Shown here piece by piece: positions 42,461 through 54,119 of a stretch of 64,000 nucleotides of DNA; the first letter of the stretch is position 1, and the number at the start of each line of letters is the position of its first letter. Below the pieces are notes generated by a model. It searched no databases, was not told where the DNA came from, and worked only from the letters and a program-made list of their open reading frames with translations. The position numbers and the translations under genes are program-made. The stretch comes from Eurosta solidaginis (Eukaryota; Arthropoda; Insecta; Diptera; Tephritidae), in contig NC_090319.1 of the NCBI RefSeq assembly GCF_040869045.1, positions 306,702,998 through 306,766,997 on the forward strand, given 5' to 3'.

Positions 42461-43622
42461 CCTTTTCAAGTATGACCGCGTCAACAACGTTAGCAAAGTC
42501 TTACTGGACGAATTATTCTTTGCAAATGGTGTAGTGATCAGTCCAGAAGAAGATTTCGTTGTTGTTGCCGAAACTGGAGGAATGCGTTTGACGAAATATC
42601 ACCTAAAAGGTGGCAAAGTGGGACAAAGTGAAGTTTTTGTAGAAGGTTTACCTGGTCTACCGGATAATTTGACTCCCGACGCCGAAGGTATTTGGGTACC
42701 ACTAGTACTTGCCGCCGACAGTGAACATCCGAGTGCCAGTAATATTTTTGCCAATTTCCCAAGTATACGAGTATTTTTGGCACGTCTTCTAAATCTCTTT
42801 GAACTACCATTCCGTCTAATAAACAATGCTTATCCTAATAAATTGGCACAACAATTCATACATTTTATCGGACATTGTGAGAGCACATTATTTATGGCGC
42901 CTAAACGTCAAACAATTGTAAGATTGGATTGGAATGGCAATATTGTTGGATCGTTACATGGTTCTGATAAATCGGTAGGACATGTTTCACATGTGTTGGA
43001 GTTCAACGATTATTTATATTTGGGTTCACCGTTTAATCGATTTTTGGCACGTGTAAAATCACCGCGAGCTGGCCCTAGGCAACCAGAGATTAAAGTGAAA
43101 AATGTGAGGTATGAGGGTGTGGGACTGGAAGCATCTGTTAAACCATCATCACAAGCTACTACTACAACAAAGCCTGCTTCTACTAAACCACTAACTAGCA
43201 GTACGACTGCAAAACCGACTACAACGACAACTAGAACAACCAAATCACCAACAACGACTACAACAACATCACGACCCATTACCACGACTACGTCTAAACC
43301 AACGACGACTACTTCTAAAAAACCAGCAACAACTACAACTCAGAAACCTAAGACAACTTCGAAACCAACAACAACCACTCAGAAACCAACAACTACAACA
43401 GGAAAACCGACAACAGAAATACCTAAGCCAGCACCAAAACAAGCAACAACTGCAGCACCAAAAGCGAAGCCAACAACTCCAACTACAGCTGCACCAGGAA
43501 CGGAACGTGTGCTCCCAGAAAATCCAGCACCAATAAAAGAAGAAATACCAAATGATACAAAACCACCAAAATACGATAAACTTAGAGTTATTACCAAAAC
43601 TGGCGAACACGTCGAACTTTAA
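42461..43622 (+). CDS. Hmu: Hemomucin (APMAP-like), exon 4 with mucin domain
   Basis: The acceptor CTTTTTCTAG| gives phase 2 continuity with exon 3 (...NPSGR|LFKYDR). Residues 208-594 of the protein are encoded here. The propeller continues with LLDELFFANGVVISPEED, LPGLPDNLTPDAEGIWVP, GHCESTLFMAPKRQ and VLEFNDYLYLGSPFNRFLA. Residues about 435-553 are a Thr/Pro/Lys-rich mucin-like domain made of irregular KPTTTT and TSKP repeats, which should be heavily O-glycosylated. The C-terminus is a non-mucin tail (KYDKLRVITKTGEHVEL). The mucin tail separates Hemomucin from vertebrate APMAP. The stop is TAA at 43620-43622. Confidence 0.95.
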
Positions 43623-43698
43623 AATGCAACTAACATCAATCATTAACTAAATGTGTACAGACGTACATACATATGTACATATCTGGTATCTAAATACA

Positions 43699-44117
43699 TA
43701 TGTGACTTGGAATCATGGAACGACCCTATTGTGCGAAAATACCGTTGTTCACTTTTTGAGTGATTCTTATAGGAAATTTAACGCTCTTTCCAATGGAACA
43801 AACCGCAGTTTTTTGTCTTTATTAGTTTTTTTCAAAAATCGCATTTAAAGCCAAATCGGACCACAAATATTTTTGAAATATTTCGATCCATGCGCCACCT
43901 ATCGGAGATTTTTTTCTTATCATTGCATTGTCATCGGGTTCTGAACTTTATTCCAAGTTTGAAGCTTGTAGCGGGAAGTTACTTAAATTTTAATTACAAT
44001 ATTCGTTCAAAACGGCCGGCCGCTACACAGAGTCAAGCTAAACAAAAACTTTAAACGCGTTTTTCTCGAAAACTTGTTTTCGCACAATAGCGTCGTTTCA
44101 TGATTCCAAGTCACATA
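43699..44117. mobile_element. 419-bp MITE with 41-bp terminal inverted repeats, 3' of Hmu
   Basis: The arms at 43699-43739 and 44077-44117 are inverted copies with two mismatches. They begin TATGTGACTTGGAATCATG. TA or TATA at both ends suits a Tc1/mariner-type target. It starts 77 bp after the Hmu stop, so it probably lies in the 3' UTR. No coding capacity. Confidence 0.87.
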
Positions 44118-46276
44118 TATGTAATAAACGTTACCTTCATTGTCATCCATCTAAGGTATCGTTGCCGCTAAACGCAGTAGCAAATAACAAGAGCATGCGC
44201 AAACGATATTAGCGTTCTTTTAAATATACATACATGCGTATGTATTGTGACAATGCTTCGTAGCAATAATTCTAGTAAAAATGTATATCTCCGGTTTAGA
44301 GTGTCTACCTGCTGAATCCTCCAATTTCGCTTTTCATCAAATATGCAAATAGTATTTTTCTTGCATGCTCTTTAAAATAAAAATTGTATGAGTTAGCAAG
44401 CTAGCTCTCTAAGCCTACGAAATATATTTGATGCAAAAAAGAAAAAAAAGACTCGTTTCTTGTACATTCCATGAACGAATATACATACATATGTATATTC
44501 CAATTTAATTTCGAATTCAAATTTATTACATATTGAATATGTAAGCGTTATTAACGCGCTGTCCTTATTTATTAGTCATATTTTTTTTTGTCTACTACAT
44601 TCCGTATATTAAGAGAATATGGTATAGGTCTGTCGTAATAAACAGACTATGAGGGTGAGGTGGTTAGAGGTAAACAAATTTTCAATTATAAATTTTATAT
44701 TTCTGCTTAAGATTGTTATAAAATTAAAAAGGTCTAGTTAATAATTTTTGTATCTAATGTTTCTACGAAATTTTTAATTTCTAAACAGCATAAATAAATT
44801 TGAAACAAATGCAGATTTCTTTAAAGTATGTAAAATTAGTGTAATATGTAAAATAAGTATAATATGCTGAAATAATTTGCCGGCGATTATAGGAATGAAC
44901 ATAGTGTATTGATGATTTATAAATAGCTCGCAATAAAAATAAAATCTCTTGTAAATCTTCTGTAAGAAATGTACTTATAAAGAAAGTTCAGTGTTTTGTG
45001 TATTTTATGTTGAAAATGCTGCTATAGCAAATATAAGCTACGGAGAGTGAACAAGATTTTTTGTAACTATTGCGAAAGTTTTATCAAAAATGCAGTTATT
45101 ACGACTCTTCTCAGATAATTATTGGTCGAAAAAGTAAAACCAAAACTAAAGTTTATTTATACTCATTGAAGTATGCCTATTTTGCACAAATTAAAAAAAA
45201 AAAATGAGATCGTGATAAATATATTCTATCTGAAATAATCTTAGAGAAGCACACAAACCATGTCGAGAACATATATTTCGATTTGAATAAGAAATTGTTC
45301 TTTGCAAGAAATTCAATATTTTTAGCAGATCTTTGTAAAGAAATAAATTGAAAATATATAAAATAAATAATTTAATTAAAAAAGTAATTTTTTTTAAATT
45401 AGTTTTTCTGTACTCCAAATGAATTTTTAGTTAAAAATGCATTTAAAGTTAAACCGTTTTTGAAATAAGCCCTTCCGCCTAATTCTGATAAAGGCGTTAT
45501 TCAAAAAAAGTTAAAATTGGGTGTTTTTGACAAAAAAAATCCTCTATGGAGCGTTCCTCAAGAAAATAAAATTAAACATTAAAAATAGCAGAATTGGGAC
45601 CATAGCATTTGTATCCGGTTAACATAAAAAAAAAAAAATATATGTATTATAAATATGTTAAAATAAAATTTGTCTCACTAAAAGTTTAATTACACTGCAA
45701 CATTTGCGCCAACTAACTGTTTTTAGGGGATTTATCTGTAATCAAAAAGTAATTTCCCCATTTGTCGAAGTTGGCTGGACCAAATATTCAGATTTTTTTA
45801 ATTGTTGTGCCTGCCGTCTTTCTTTTATTAGTTGTATATATTTTTTGCTCTTATAGAACAGATAATAAAGGGTCAAAAGGTAAAAAAACACACGGACCTT
45901 TTTTAATCAGATTTGGAATAGTGGGTTCCGTGTCGCCCTAACCTATAACAAGAAAAAAAAAAACTGGTGACTGATGTTTTTTTGGAGGTTAAAATCGATC
46001 TCCCAATTCTGATTCGGATTCGACGCACCAAAATTCATGCACCATGTTCAGCTCTAATCTCCGAAACTGAAAAAATGGCGGGTTTTGAGGTTAAGGCCGT
46101 GCTGGAACTTCCTAGGCCAAACCGAAAAAATAGCGGTTTTGAGGTTAAGACCGAACCCTAGGCCAATTCCAAAGCAGATTAGAATTCAGAGAAATGCATG
46201 CGAATACGTGTTTTTTATAACCAGATCCTCTAAATTTTTCTTTTTTGTGTAGCTGTGTGAGTCTGCCTTTTGACTC
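44118..46276. other. AT-rich downstream region, little assigned
   Basis: No exon is supported; open frames are low complexity. Several AATAAA signals (for example near 44100-44120, 44790 and 44930) could end the Hmu transcript. At 46067-46165 there are two imperfect tandem units with GAAAAAATGGCGGGTTTTGAGG / GGTTAAG / CCTAGGCCAA. Confidence 0.5.
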
Positions 46277-47049
46277 CTTATAATTATACTCAGCTGAGCA
46301 GAGCTCACAGAGTATATTAACTTTGTTCGCATAACGGTAATCCGTGACGGCATAAACTAATCGAGATAGATATATACTTATATATATCAAAATGATCTGG
46401 GCGAAAAAAGAAATTCATTTAGCCATGTCCGTCCGTCCGTCCGTCCGTCCGAAAACACGATAACTTGAGCAAATTTTGAGGTATCTTAATGCAATTTGGT
46501 ATGTAGGCTCCTGGGCGCTCATCTCAGATCGCTAATTAAAATGAACGAAATCGGACTACAACCACGCCCACTTTTTCGATATCGAAAATTTCGAAAAACC
46601 GAAAATGTGCGATAATCCATTACCAAAGACGGATAAAGCGATGAAACTTGGTAGGTGCGTCGACCTTATGACGCAGAATAGAAAATTAATAAAATTTTGG
46701 ACAATGGGCGTGGCACCGCCCACTTTTAAAAGGTAATTTAAAAGTTTTGCAAGCTGTAATTTGGAAGTCGTTGAAGATATCATGATGAAATTTGGCAGGC
46801 ACGTTACTCCTATTACTATATGTGTACCAAAAAAAATTAGCAAAATCGGATGACGAACACGCCCACTTTAAAAAAAATTTTTTTTAAGTCAAATTTTAAC
46901 AAAAAATTTAATATCTTTACAGTATATTAGTAATTTATGTCAACATTCAACTCCAGTAATGATATGGTGCAACAAAATACAAAAATAAAAGAAAATTTCA
47001 AAATGGGCGTGGCTCCGCCCTTTTTCATTTAATTCGTCTAGAATACTTT
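46277..47049 (+). mobile_element. element C, copy 2, truncated on the right
   Basis: It begins TATACTCAGCTGAGCAGAGCT with a (CCGT)n run at about 46430, and is collinear with 18438-19165. It stops after GTCTAGAATACTTTT where the copia LTR begins. The remaining right half is not found beyond the copia element, so the loss was not a simple insertion. Confidence 0.75.
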
Positions 47050-49700
47050 TTATTATAATCTCACGGTTTTATAATAATAATTCATTTATTTGAATTATAT
47101 TAAGCGATACAGAAAACAGTTTAAATTATGGTAAGAAAAATCTTCGACTGAAAAAATATGACAAAACATTTTTTTTTATAAACTTGAATTACATAGATTG
47201 CTACAATTTCAACACCCCTTCTCAATCATGTAATCCTAGCTTACAACATAAATTATTAAATCTACTTGTATTTAAAGCTTTTGTAAATAAATCTGCTAAC
47301 TGGGCTTCGGTATTGCTTGCAGTCAGTTTTATCATGCGCTTTGCAATCATGTCTCTTAGAAAATGATGTTTTATGTCAATATGTTTTGTGCGTTTAATTT
47401 CAAAAGTGTTTGCCATTCCAATGCATCCATTATTATCTTCAAATATTTCTATTGCTTGATCTGTGATTTGTTTTAAGTTATTCAATAAACCATGTAACCA
47501 TACTGCTTCAGTTACTGCCGCACTCAATGCTATGTATTCTGATTCGCTAGAAGAAAGCGCAACGGTCGGTTGTTTCTTACTTGACCAAGAAACCGTACAT
47601 CCATATACTTGAAATACAAAACCGCTCACTGATTTCAGATCAGTCACATCACTTCCCCAATCTGCATCAGCGAAACCAATAAGAGGCTTGTTAAGAGTTT
47701 CCTTGAATATCAACTTCTTTCCTTTGGTGCCTTTGAGATACCTCAAAACTCTCTTTAGCCATTGCCAATGCTCTTCACTTGCATTCTGCTGATATCTCCC
47801 CATGTAGCCAATTGAAAAACAAATATCAGGTCTTACGCAAAGCATAATGTACATTAGGCTCCCTAGCAATTCTCTATAGGGCTTGTGACAACTGGATTTT
47901 TCTTTACTTTGCAATAGTTGTAATCCTTTTTCCATAGGACTTCGCATATTATTACAGTCTTCCATTCCAAATTTTCTCAATACTTTATCAATACTAGCTT
48001 CTTGTGATAAAGTAATATGATCACCAAAATTCTCAATTTTAATTCCCAGAAAATATTTCAATTCACCACAATCTGACATTTCAAATTTTTCATTCAAAGT
48101 CTTCTTCAAACAGTTAATAGAAGCAATCGGCTTACCAGCAATAATGAGGTCATCGACATACATTGTTACAATTAAGAAATATCCATTAGAAAATTTAGTG
48201 TATAAACAATAATCATGATTTGATCTTTTGAATCCTATACTTAACAAATGTTTATTGAATTTTTGGTTCCAGCATCGTGGTGCTTGTTTTAACCCATACA
48301 AAGATTTACGTAGTTTGTACACTTTGTCTGGTTCTGCTTCAATGCCTTCTGGAATAGCCATATAAATATCTTCTTGCAATTCACCATGTAAAAATGCTGT
48401 TTTTACATCTAGTTGGTGAAACAACAAATGCTCATGTACACCAACTGCTGGCACAACTCTAATTGTTATAAGTTTGGCTACTGGAGCATATGTTTCATTG
48501 TAATCAATTCCTTCCTTTTGCAAGAAACCTTTCGCTACGAGACGAGCCTTGTAACGAGTTGGATTGCCATTCCCATCTTCTTTTACTCGTAAAATCCATT
48601 TACTTTTAAGTGGCTTAACATCCTTCGGAAGAGATACTATGTCCCAGACATGATTTTTGTACATAGATTCCAATTCCTCATCAATAGTTTTCATCCAACA
48701 ACTCACATCACTTCTACTTTCAATTTCTCTATATGTTTCAGGATAACCTGTAGGAGTATAGGCAGCCGAAGTAGCTCTATACCCAATAAAATAAACAAAC
48801 AGCTTTCGTGAAGTTCGGCGCTCTCGTTCACTACGCCTAAGAGTATGCTCATTTGGAACATCGTTATTCTTTGAAGGAATTTCTTCACCATCATTCTCAT
48901 TTACAACGTCATTAAATGTATTTGTTTCATTTTCCTGCTCTAGTTCTTGCTGCTGTGGCTTTCGTTGTTGTTGTTGTTGTTGTTGTTGCTGTATCATCTC
49001 TTCGCTGGACATTTTTCTGCGTACTGGAACAAAGTCAGAAACACCATCTGCCACGAGAACCTCATCATCTTTTTCCCCTTCTTGCTCGTGGTAGCGTTTA
49101 ATACGTACTTCTTTATTATCAGCTTTGTTAAGTACTTCCTCTTTAAATAGGAAAACTGATTCATCGAATACGACATCTCGTGCAATTAATATCTTCTGAT
49201 TTTCTATGTCCCACAGTCTATACCCATTAGCAACACAACCAATCATTACTGTCTTACAGCTCTTCGAATCTAACTTCTTCCTCTTCTGATTGGGTATCCA
49301 TGCGAATGCCTTACAACCAAATATACGCAATTTACTTACATCTGGCTTTACACCATACCACATCTCAGCTGGTGTAATGAAACCATCCAATGACATTGTT
49401 GGACTACGATTTATGATATATACACCTGTATATACCGCTTCACACCACATTCGCCTTGGCACGCTAGATTCAATCAACATTGATCTAACTTTTTCCAACA
49501 AAGTCCTATTAAAACGCTCGGCAACTCCATGTTGCTGAGGTGAATAGGCAACCGTTGATTCCACTTGAATCCCCTTCTTTTTGTACCAACCTTGTTGCTC
49601 ATTGGAAAAGTATTCCCTACCATGATCAACAGTACACAACATACATTTTGAAGCATTTTTATTTGGGAATCCAAATGTAGAAAATTAAAAAAAAAAAAAA
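47050..49700 (-). mobile_element. Ty1/copia retrotransposon, 5'-truncated
   Basis: The 3' half of a copia element: pol from mid-integrase onward, then a purine tract AGAAGGGG directly before TGTTGAAATTG, which marks the start of a short 3' LTR (about 47214 down to 47050). The 5' LTR, gag, protease and the first half of integrase are missing. The break at 49684-49700 is a run of A followed by CAATTTGGGGGGAGGGG. Confidence 0.85.
47222..49642 (-). pseudogene. copia pol: partial integrase, reverse transcriptase, RNase H
   Basis: 806 open codons. The integrase core end has TVDHGREYFS and GVAERFNRTLLEK (second Asp and Glu), then the GKxPY-like region and a Q-rich linker. The reverse transcriptase has WILRVKEDGNGNPTRYKARL, GFLQKEGIDYNETYAPV, LDVKTAFLHGELQEDIYM, SLYGLKQAPRCWN and MYVDDLIIAG with the catalytic pair intact. 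RNase H has GFADADWGSDVTD, TVALSSSESEYIAL and FEDNNGC. It ends AQLADLFTKALNTSRF, the usual copia C-terminus. The polymerase part looks intact; the element is dead only by truncation. Confidence 0.92.
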
Positions 49701-49769
49701 AACAATTTGGGGGGAGGGGGGGATTGTCAGAGCATAATTTACAAAAGTACCGGAGGCGTTACTTGACTT

Positions 49770-50220
49770 GAGTAATTGAAAAGTAAATTCCTCTCTCGAC
49801 GAACAAAAATCACACTCTACAAGTTGCTGATCATACCTGCCTTGATGTATGGCTCGGAATTATGGACGGTGTCGAGAGAAGATGAGATGGCTCCTGGATT
49901 GTCGAATGCAGTATAATGATGAGCTGTATGCGCTTTACGCAGATATGACGATATAGCAGCGAATAAATACCCCAAAGGGTTCGCTGGCTAGGTCATTTTA
50001 TACCATTGAACGAAGACGCTCCGGTCAAGAACATATTTCAGTCGACACTGCAGTTTGGAAGCAGAGGTAGGTGGGGGGGGGGGGGGCTCCGCTGAGTTGG
50101 GAGAGGCAGGTGAAGAAAAACTTGGCAACGCTTGGTGCTCCCTACTGGCGCCAGCTATCGCGAAACAAAAATAGCTGGCGTGACCTGTTACGAAACGACC
50201 AAAATCGTTTAGGCGGTTAA
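49770..50220 (+). pseudogene. LINE remnant, ORF2 C-terminal region
   Basis: Broken plus-strand frames read LMYGSELWTVSRE-like, YADMTIQ-like and RVRWLGHF, followed by APVKNIFQSTLQFGSRG and NDQNRLGG-like text. This is the pattern at the end of many insect LINE ORF2 proteins. A poly-G run lies at about 50075-50087. Multiple frameshifts. Confidence 0.55.
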
Positions 50221-50866
50221 ACGGCAGTTAATGATGATGAATTGATACCTCGATGCTTCGACCCCTAAGAAGGATCTTGTACAAGGTAATCGACTACGAA
50301 AAATACTCGGTATTTGTTCAAAGTATTCGAGTATGTACTCGTTGTTACTCGTATCGGAACAACCTGTTATCTCAAACAGAAAAATTACGCTTAGAGCGCC
50401 ATCTGTTTATGTTTACCAAGACTTGGCTTATTCTTCTAATGCATAAAAATTTACAATGTAAAGAGGTAGTAAATAAAAGAGGGAAATACGGCTTTCAAAA
50501 AAATGTTAACAGCGCGTCAAAGAGCTCATTGCACCTTTTCAATCACCAGGGGCTGTATTCAGTAAGTGTAAGTTTTAAAATTCACATTTTCTTTCATAGA
50601 AATTATATGAAAAAAGAAATTCAAAACTCACAGTTACTGAATCTACCCCCAGATCTTAGGTAATTTTACTTTGCACTAAATATTCCGGATACCTACTAAA
50701 ATAATCTCGTTAAAATGGATGCGATACTAGAAGTCCTCTGCCAGTCTAGTCTAGATAGTTCAGCGTCAAAACAAAGAGTATTTGGCGATTATATAAATAT
50801 TTCTTTAATTTCATAAGCGTTTTATGTTTGCTTTTTTCCTAATTAAAAGAAAAATTAATAAGTAAG
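50221..50866. other. non-coding, nothing assigned
   Basis: No recognisable exon or repeat. The 136-codon frame at 50253-50663 has no domain and poor codon character, and is not called. Confidence 0.45.
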
Positions 50867-52683
50867 GAGGTTAAGTTTGGGTGTAACCGAACATTACATA
50901 CTCAGCTGAGAGCTTCGGAGACAAAATAAAGGAAAATCACCATGTAGGAAAATGAACCTAGGGTAACCCTGGAATGTGTTTGTATGACATGGGCATCAAA
51001 TGGAAGGTATTAAAGAGTATTTTAAAAGGGAGTGGGCCATAGTTCTATAGGTGGACGTCTTTTCGAGATATCGCCATAAAGGTGGACCAGGAGTGACTCT
51101 AGAATGTGTTTGTACGATATGGGTATCAAATGAATGGTGCTAATGAATATTTTAAAAGGGAGTGGGTCTTAGTTCTATATGTGGACGCCTTTTCCAGATA
51201 TCGCCATAAAGGTGGACCAGGGGTGGCTCTAAAATTCGTTTTAACGATATGGGCATCAAATTAAAGGTATTAATGGGGGTTTTAAAGTGTGGCCCTTAGT
51301 TGTATATGTGAAGGCGTTTTCGAGATATCGACCAAAATGTGGACGAGGGTGACCCAGAATATCATCTGCCGGGTACTGCTAATTTATTTATATATGTAAT
51401 ACCACGAACAGTATTCCTGCCAAGATTACAAGGGCTTTTGATTTCGCCCCGCAGAACTTTTTCATTTTCTTCTACTTAATATGGTAGGTGTCACACCCAT
51501 TTTACAAAGTTTTTTTCTAAAGTTATATTTTGCGTCAATAAACTAATCCAATTACCATGTTTCATCCCTATTTTCGTATTTGGTATAGAATTATGGCATT
51601 TTTTTCATTTTTCGTAATTTTCGATATCGAAAAAGTGGGCGTGGTTATAGTCGGATTTCGGCCAATTTTTATACCAAGATAAAGCGAGTTTAGATAAGTA
51701 CGTGGACTAACTTTAGTAAAGATATATCGGTTTTTGCTCAAGTTATCGTGTTAACGGCCGAGCGGAAGGACAAACGGTCGACTGTGTATAAAAACTGGGC
51801 GTGGCTTAAACCGACTTCGCCCATTTTCACAGAAAACAGTTACCGTCATAGAATCTATGCCGCTACTAAATTTCAGAAGGATTGGTAAATTTTTGTTCGA
51901 CTTATGGCATTAAAAGTATTCTAGACAAACTAAATGAATAAGGGCGGAGCCACACCCGTTTTGAAATTTTCTTTTATATTTGTATTTTGTTGCACCATAT
52001 CATTACTGGAGTTGAATTATTACATAATTTACTTATATACAGTAAATATATTAAATTTTTTGTTAAAATTTGACTTAAAAAAATTTTTTTTTTTAAAGTG
52101 GGCGTGTTCTTCATCCGATTTTGCTAATTTTTATTTAGCACATATATAGTAATAGTAGTAACGTTCCTGCCAAATTTCATCATGATATCTTAAACGACTG
52201 CCAAATTACAGCTTGCAAAACTTTTAAATTACCTTCTTTTAAAAGTGGGCAGTGCCACGCCCCTGGTCCAAAATCTTACTAATTTTCTATTCTGCGTCAT
52301 AAGGTCAACCCACCTACCAATTTTCATAGCTTTATCCATCTTTGGCAATGAATTATCGCATTTGTTCGGTTTTTCGAAATTTTCGATATCGAAAAAGTGG
52401 GCGTGGTTATAGTCCGATATCGTTCATTTTAAATAATGATATGAGATGAGCGCCCAGAAACCTACATACCAAATTTCATAAAGATACCTCAAAATTTACT
52501 CAAGTTATCGTGTTAACGGACAGACGGACGGACGGACGGACATGGCTCAATCAAATTTTTGTTCGACACTGATGATTTTGATATATGGAAGTCTAAACCT
52601 ATCTCGACTCCTTTATACCTGTACAACCAATCGTTATCCAATCAAGGTTAATATACTCTGTGAGCTCTGCTCAACTGAGTATA
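50867..52683 (-). mobile_element. element C, copy 3, full length, inverted
   Basis: The left end is AGTAAGGAGGTTAAGTTTGG with the GTTCGG/CCGAAC hairpin inverted and TACTCAGCTGAGAGC. The right end is GAGCTCTGCTCAACTGAGTATA, so the palindrome has one change. Internal GTGGGCGTGG boxes and a (GGAC)n run occur at about 52520-52540. About 1.8 kb, it is longer than copy 1 by internal indels. Confidence 0.78.
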
Positions 52684-53025
52684 AACAAATTTTTTTTAAG
52701 CTATAATGTAGAATATTATTAAATTAAAACACGATTCATACAAGTTAACATATTTATCATAATATTTTTTTTATACATAAAATAAATATAGCGACCCTTT
52801 ATCTTAAATCAACATTTCAGTCATAGGCTTTAAGTAATTTTAAAATTGCTTTGTTTCAAAAACTTAAAACACATTTATAAATTCATGACAAGATTATGCA
52901 TGCACACACGCCCATTGAAGCAGTAGTTGTGCGCCGCTGTCTCAGCTTGCATCACAGCCACATTTCGTTTCATTTTTACATAGTTTTTGCTTTATAAATT
53001 TCACTGGATGGTTAACCGCATTCAT

Positions 53026-53292
53026 TTATTTGGTTTTTGAGACTTTTGGACGGCTTGGCGGTTCTGCGGGATCTGTCCACTGCCAATCGGTATACCAAAC
53101 ACATTTATTTTGTGAGTCCATGTAAAGCTCAGATTGTGGACAGCTTCTTAATTTTGCTGGTCGTCCTTGTGTTTCACATGTCCAATATTTTGTAGGATCC
53201 CAGAAGTGACGAAACATGGCGTTAATCTCATGCAATGTTTGACAGCCGGGTTCGCCATCATAATCGGCAGTATGTTTATATGTTGATGCCAT
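53026..53292 (-). CDS. small chitin-binding (Peritrophin-A-like) protein
   Basis: 88 residues from an ATG in good context (AAAAGATGG). Cys17, Cys39, Cys51 and Cys64 with the pattern YWTCETQGRPAKLRSCP...KCVWY match the core of the type-2 chitin-binding domain (aromatic-C-x-x-x-G-x-P-...-C-P-...-C-V). The usual six-cysteine domain has two more cysteines, which are absent. The C-terminus is Pro/Lys rich. No signal peptide is encoded from this ATG. A TTTTACAG site about 150 bp upstream (near 53440 on the minus strand) could join an upstream exon, but the intervening frame is not open to it. It resembles small arthropod cuticle or peritrophic proteins. No gene symbol can be given. Confidence 0.72.
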   Translation of the reverse strand: MASTYKHTADYDGEPGCQTLHEINAMFRHFWDPTKYWTCETQGRPAKLRSCPQSELYMDSQNKCVWYTDWQWTDPAEPPSRPKVSKTK

Positions 53293-53635
53293 CTTTTGTG
53301 AGAACTGATGGGTGAGTATTTTTGCGTATATGGCTCTGCGACACTAAAGGTATACGTTTATTTTAGAGATTCTATGTCAGATGCCCAGTTATGCCTTGAG
53401 AGTCTTAAGTTGTGGATAGCTGCCGTTGGAGATGCTGTAAAACAAATTTTATTTGTAGTTAAATCTTTTTTTTTAGCTATTAATTGATGCATTTAAGTTA
53501 AGTTAATTTTTTATCTTATTTTTTAGTTTAGGTTTAATTTATTTTATTATCTGGATATTATGGCTAATTAAATAAGTAAATGATAGAAAAGTTTTAATAA
53601 AAGACATGTTTTCGACAATAGTATCAAATGGAACT
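53293..53635. other. upstream of the chitin-binding gene, nothing assigned
   Basis: AT-rich. It may hold a 5' non-coding exon and the promoter of the minus-strand gene. No motif is certain. Confidence 0.4.
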
Positions 53636-53639
53636 ATAA

Positions 53640-54110
53640 TTTATTTGAAAACTTCTGAGAATATCTGGGCTGGAGCGGACTAGTTGCTTACCATAGTAAA
53701 ACTTAGCGAGGAGGAACTAAAACCCCGATTTAGATCACCCTCAATTGGGGGAGTACTGCTGGTGCTGTCTGCGCGGGTAAAGTACCTTGGAGTTATTCTT
53801 CACATCAAAGGGGGACAGGCTCAGGAAGGCCTCGGTTGGTTCGGACTGTTGTCGAATGGTAAATGGCAAAAGATGAGCGCTCTCACTAATGGTGGTACAT
53901 TTGCTGTATGACGAGGATCCCTATCGCGGGAATATTCTAACACCCTTAGCCCGCTCCATCAGTGCAGGTAGGTATTGGGTGGTTGGAGGAGGTGGAGCTT
54001 TTGGCACGACTCCTATACGGAGACTAAACGCAATACTGAATCTTTGTCCCGTTAACATTGTTGGCAAAATGGCCGCAGTCCGGGCTGCAATAAGGCTTCG
54101 ATAAGCAGGA
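53640..54110 (+). pseudogene. LINE remnant (reverse transcriptase end, LOA/I-like)
   Basis: Plus-strand frames read FRSPSIGGVLLVLSARVKYLGVIL (thumb-region LGV motif) and, in another frame, GTTPIRRLNAILNLCPVNI and AAVRAAIRL, the connector before RNase H in LOA/I-type LINEs. Frameshifted and truncated. Confidence 0.6.
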
Positions 54111-54119
54111 TATAATAAA

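Noticed and set aside
43269..43643. Cys/Trp-rich minus-strand frame of 124 codons
   Set aside because: It is the antisense reading of the Thr-rich mucin repeat of Hmu exon 4; the composition is dictated by ACA/ACT codons.
50253..50663. 136-codon plus-strand frame
   Set aside because: No domain, no splice or start context, and it lies beside a decayed LINE.
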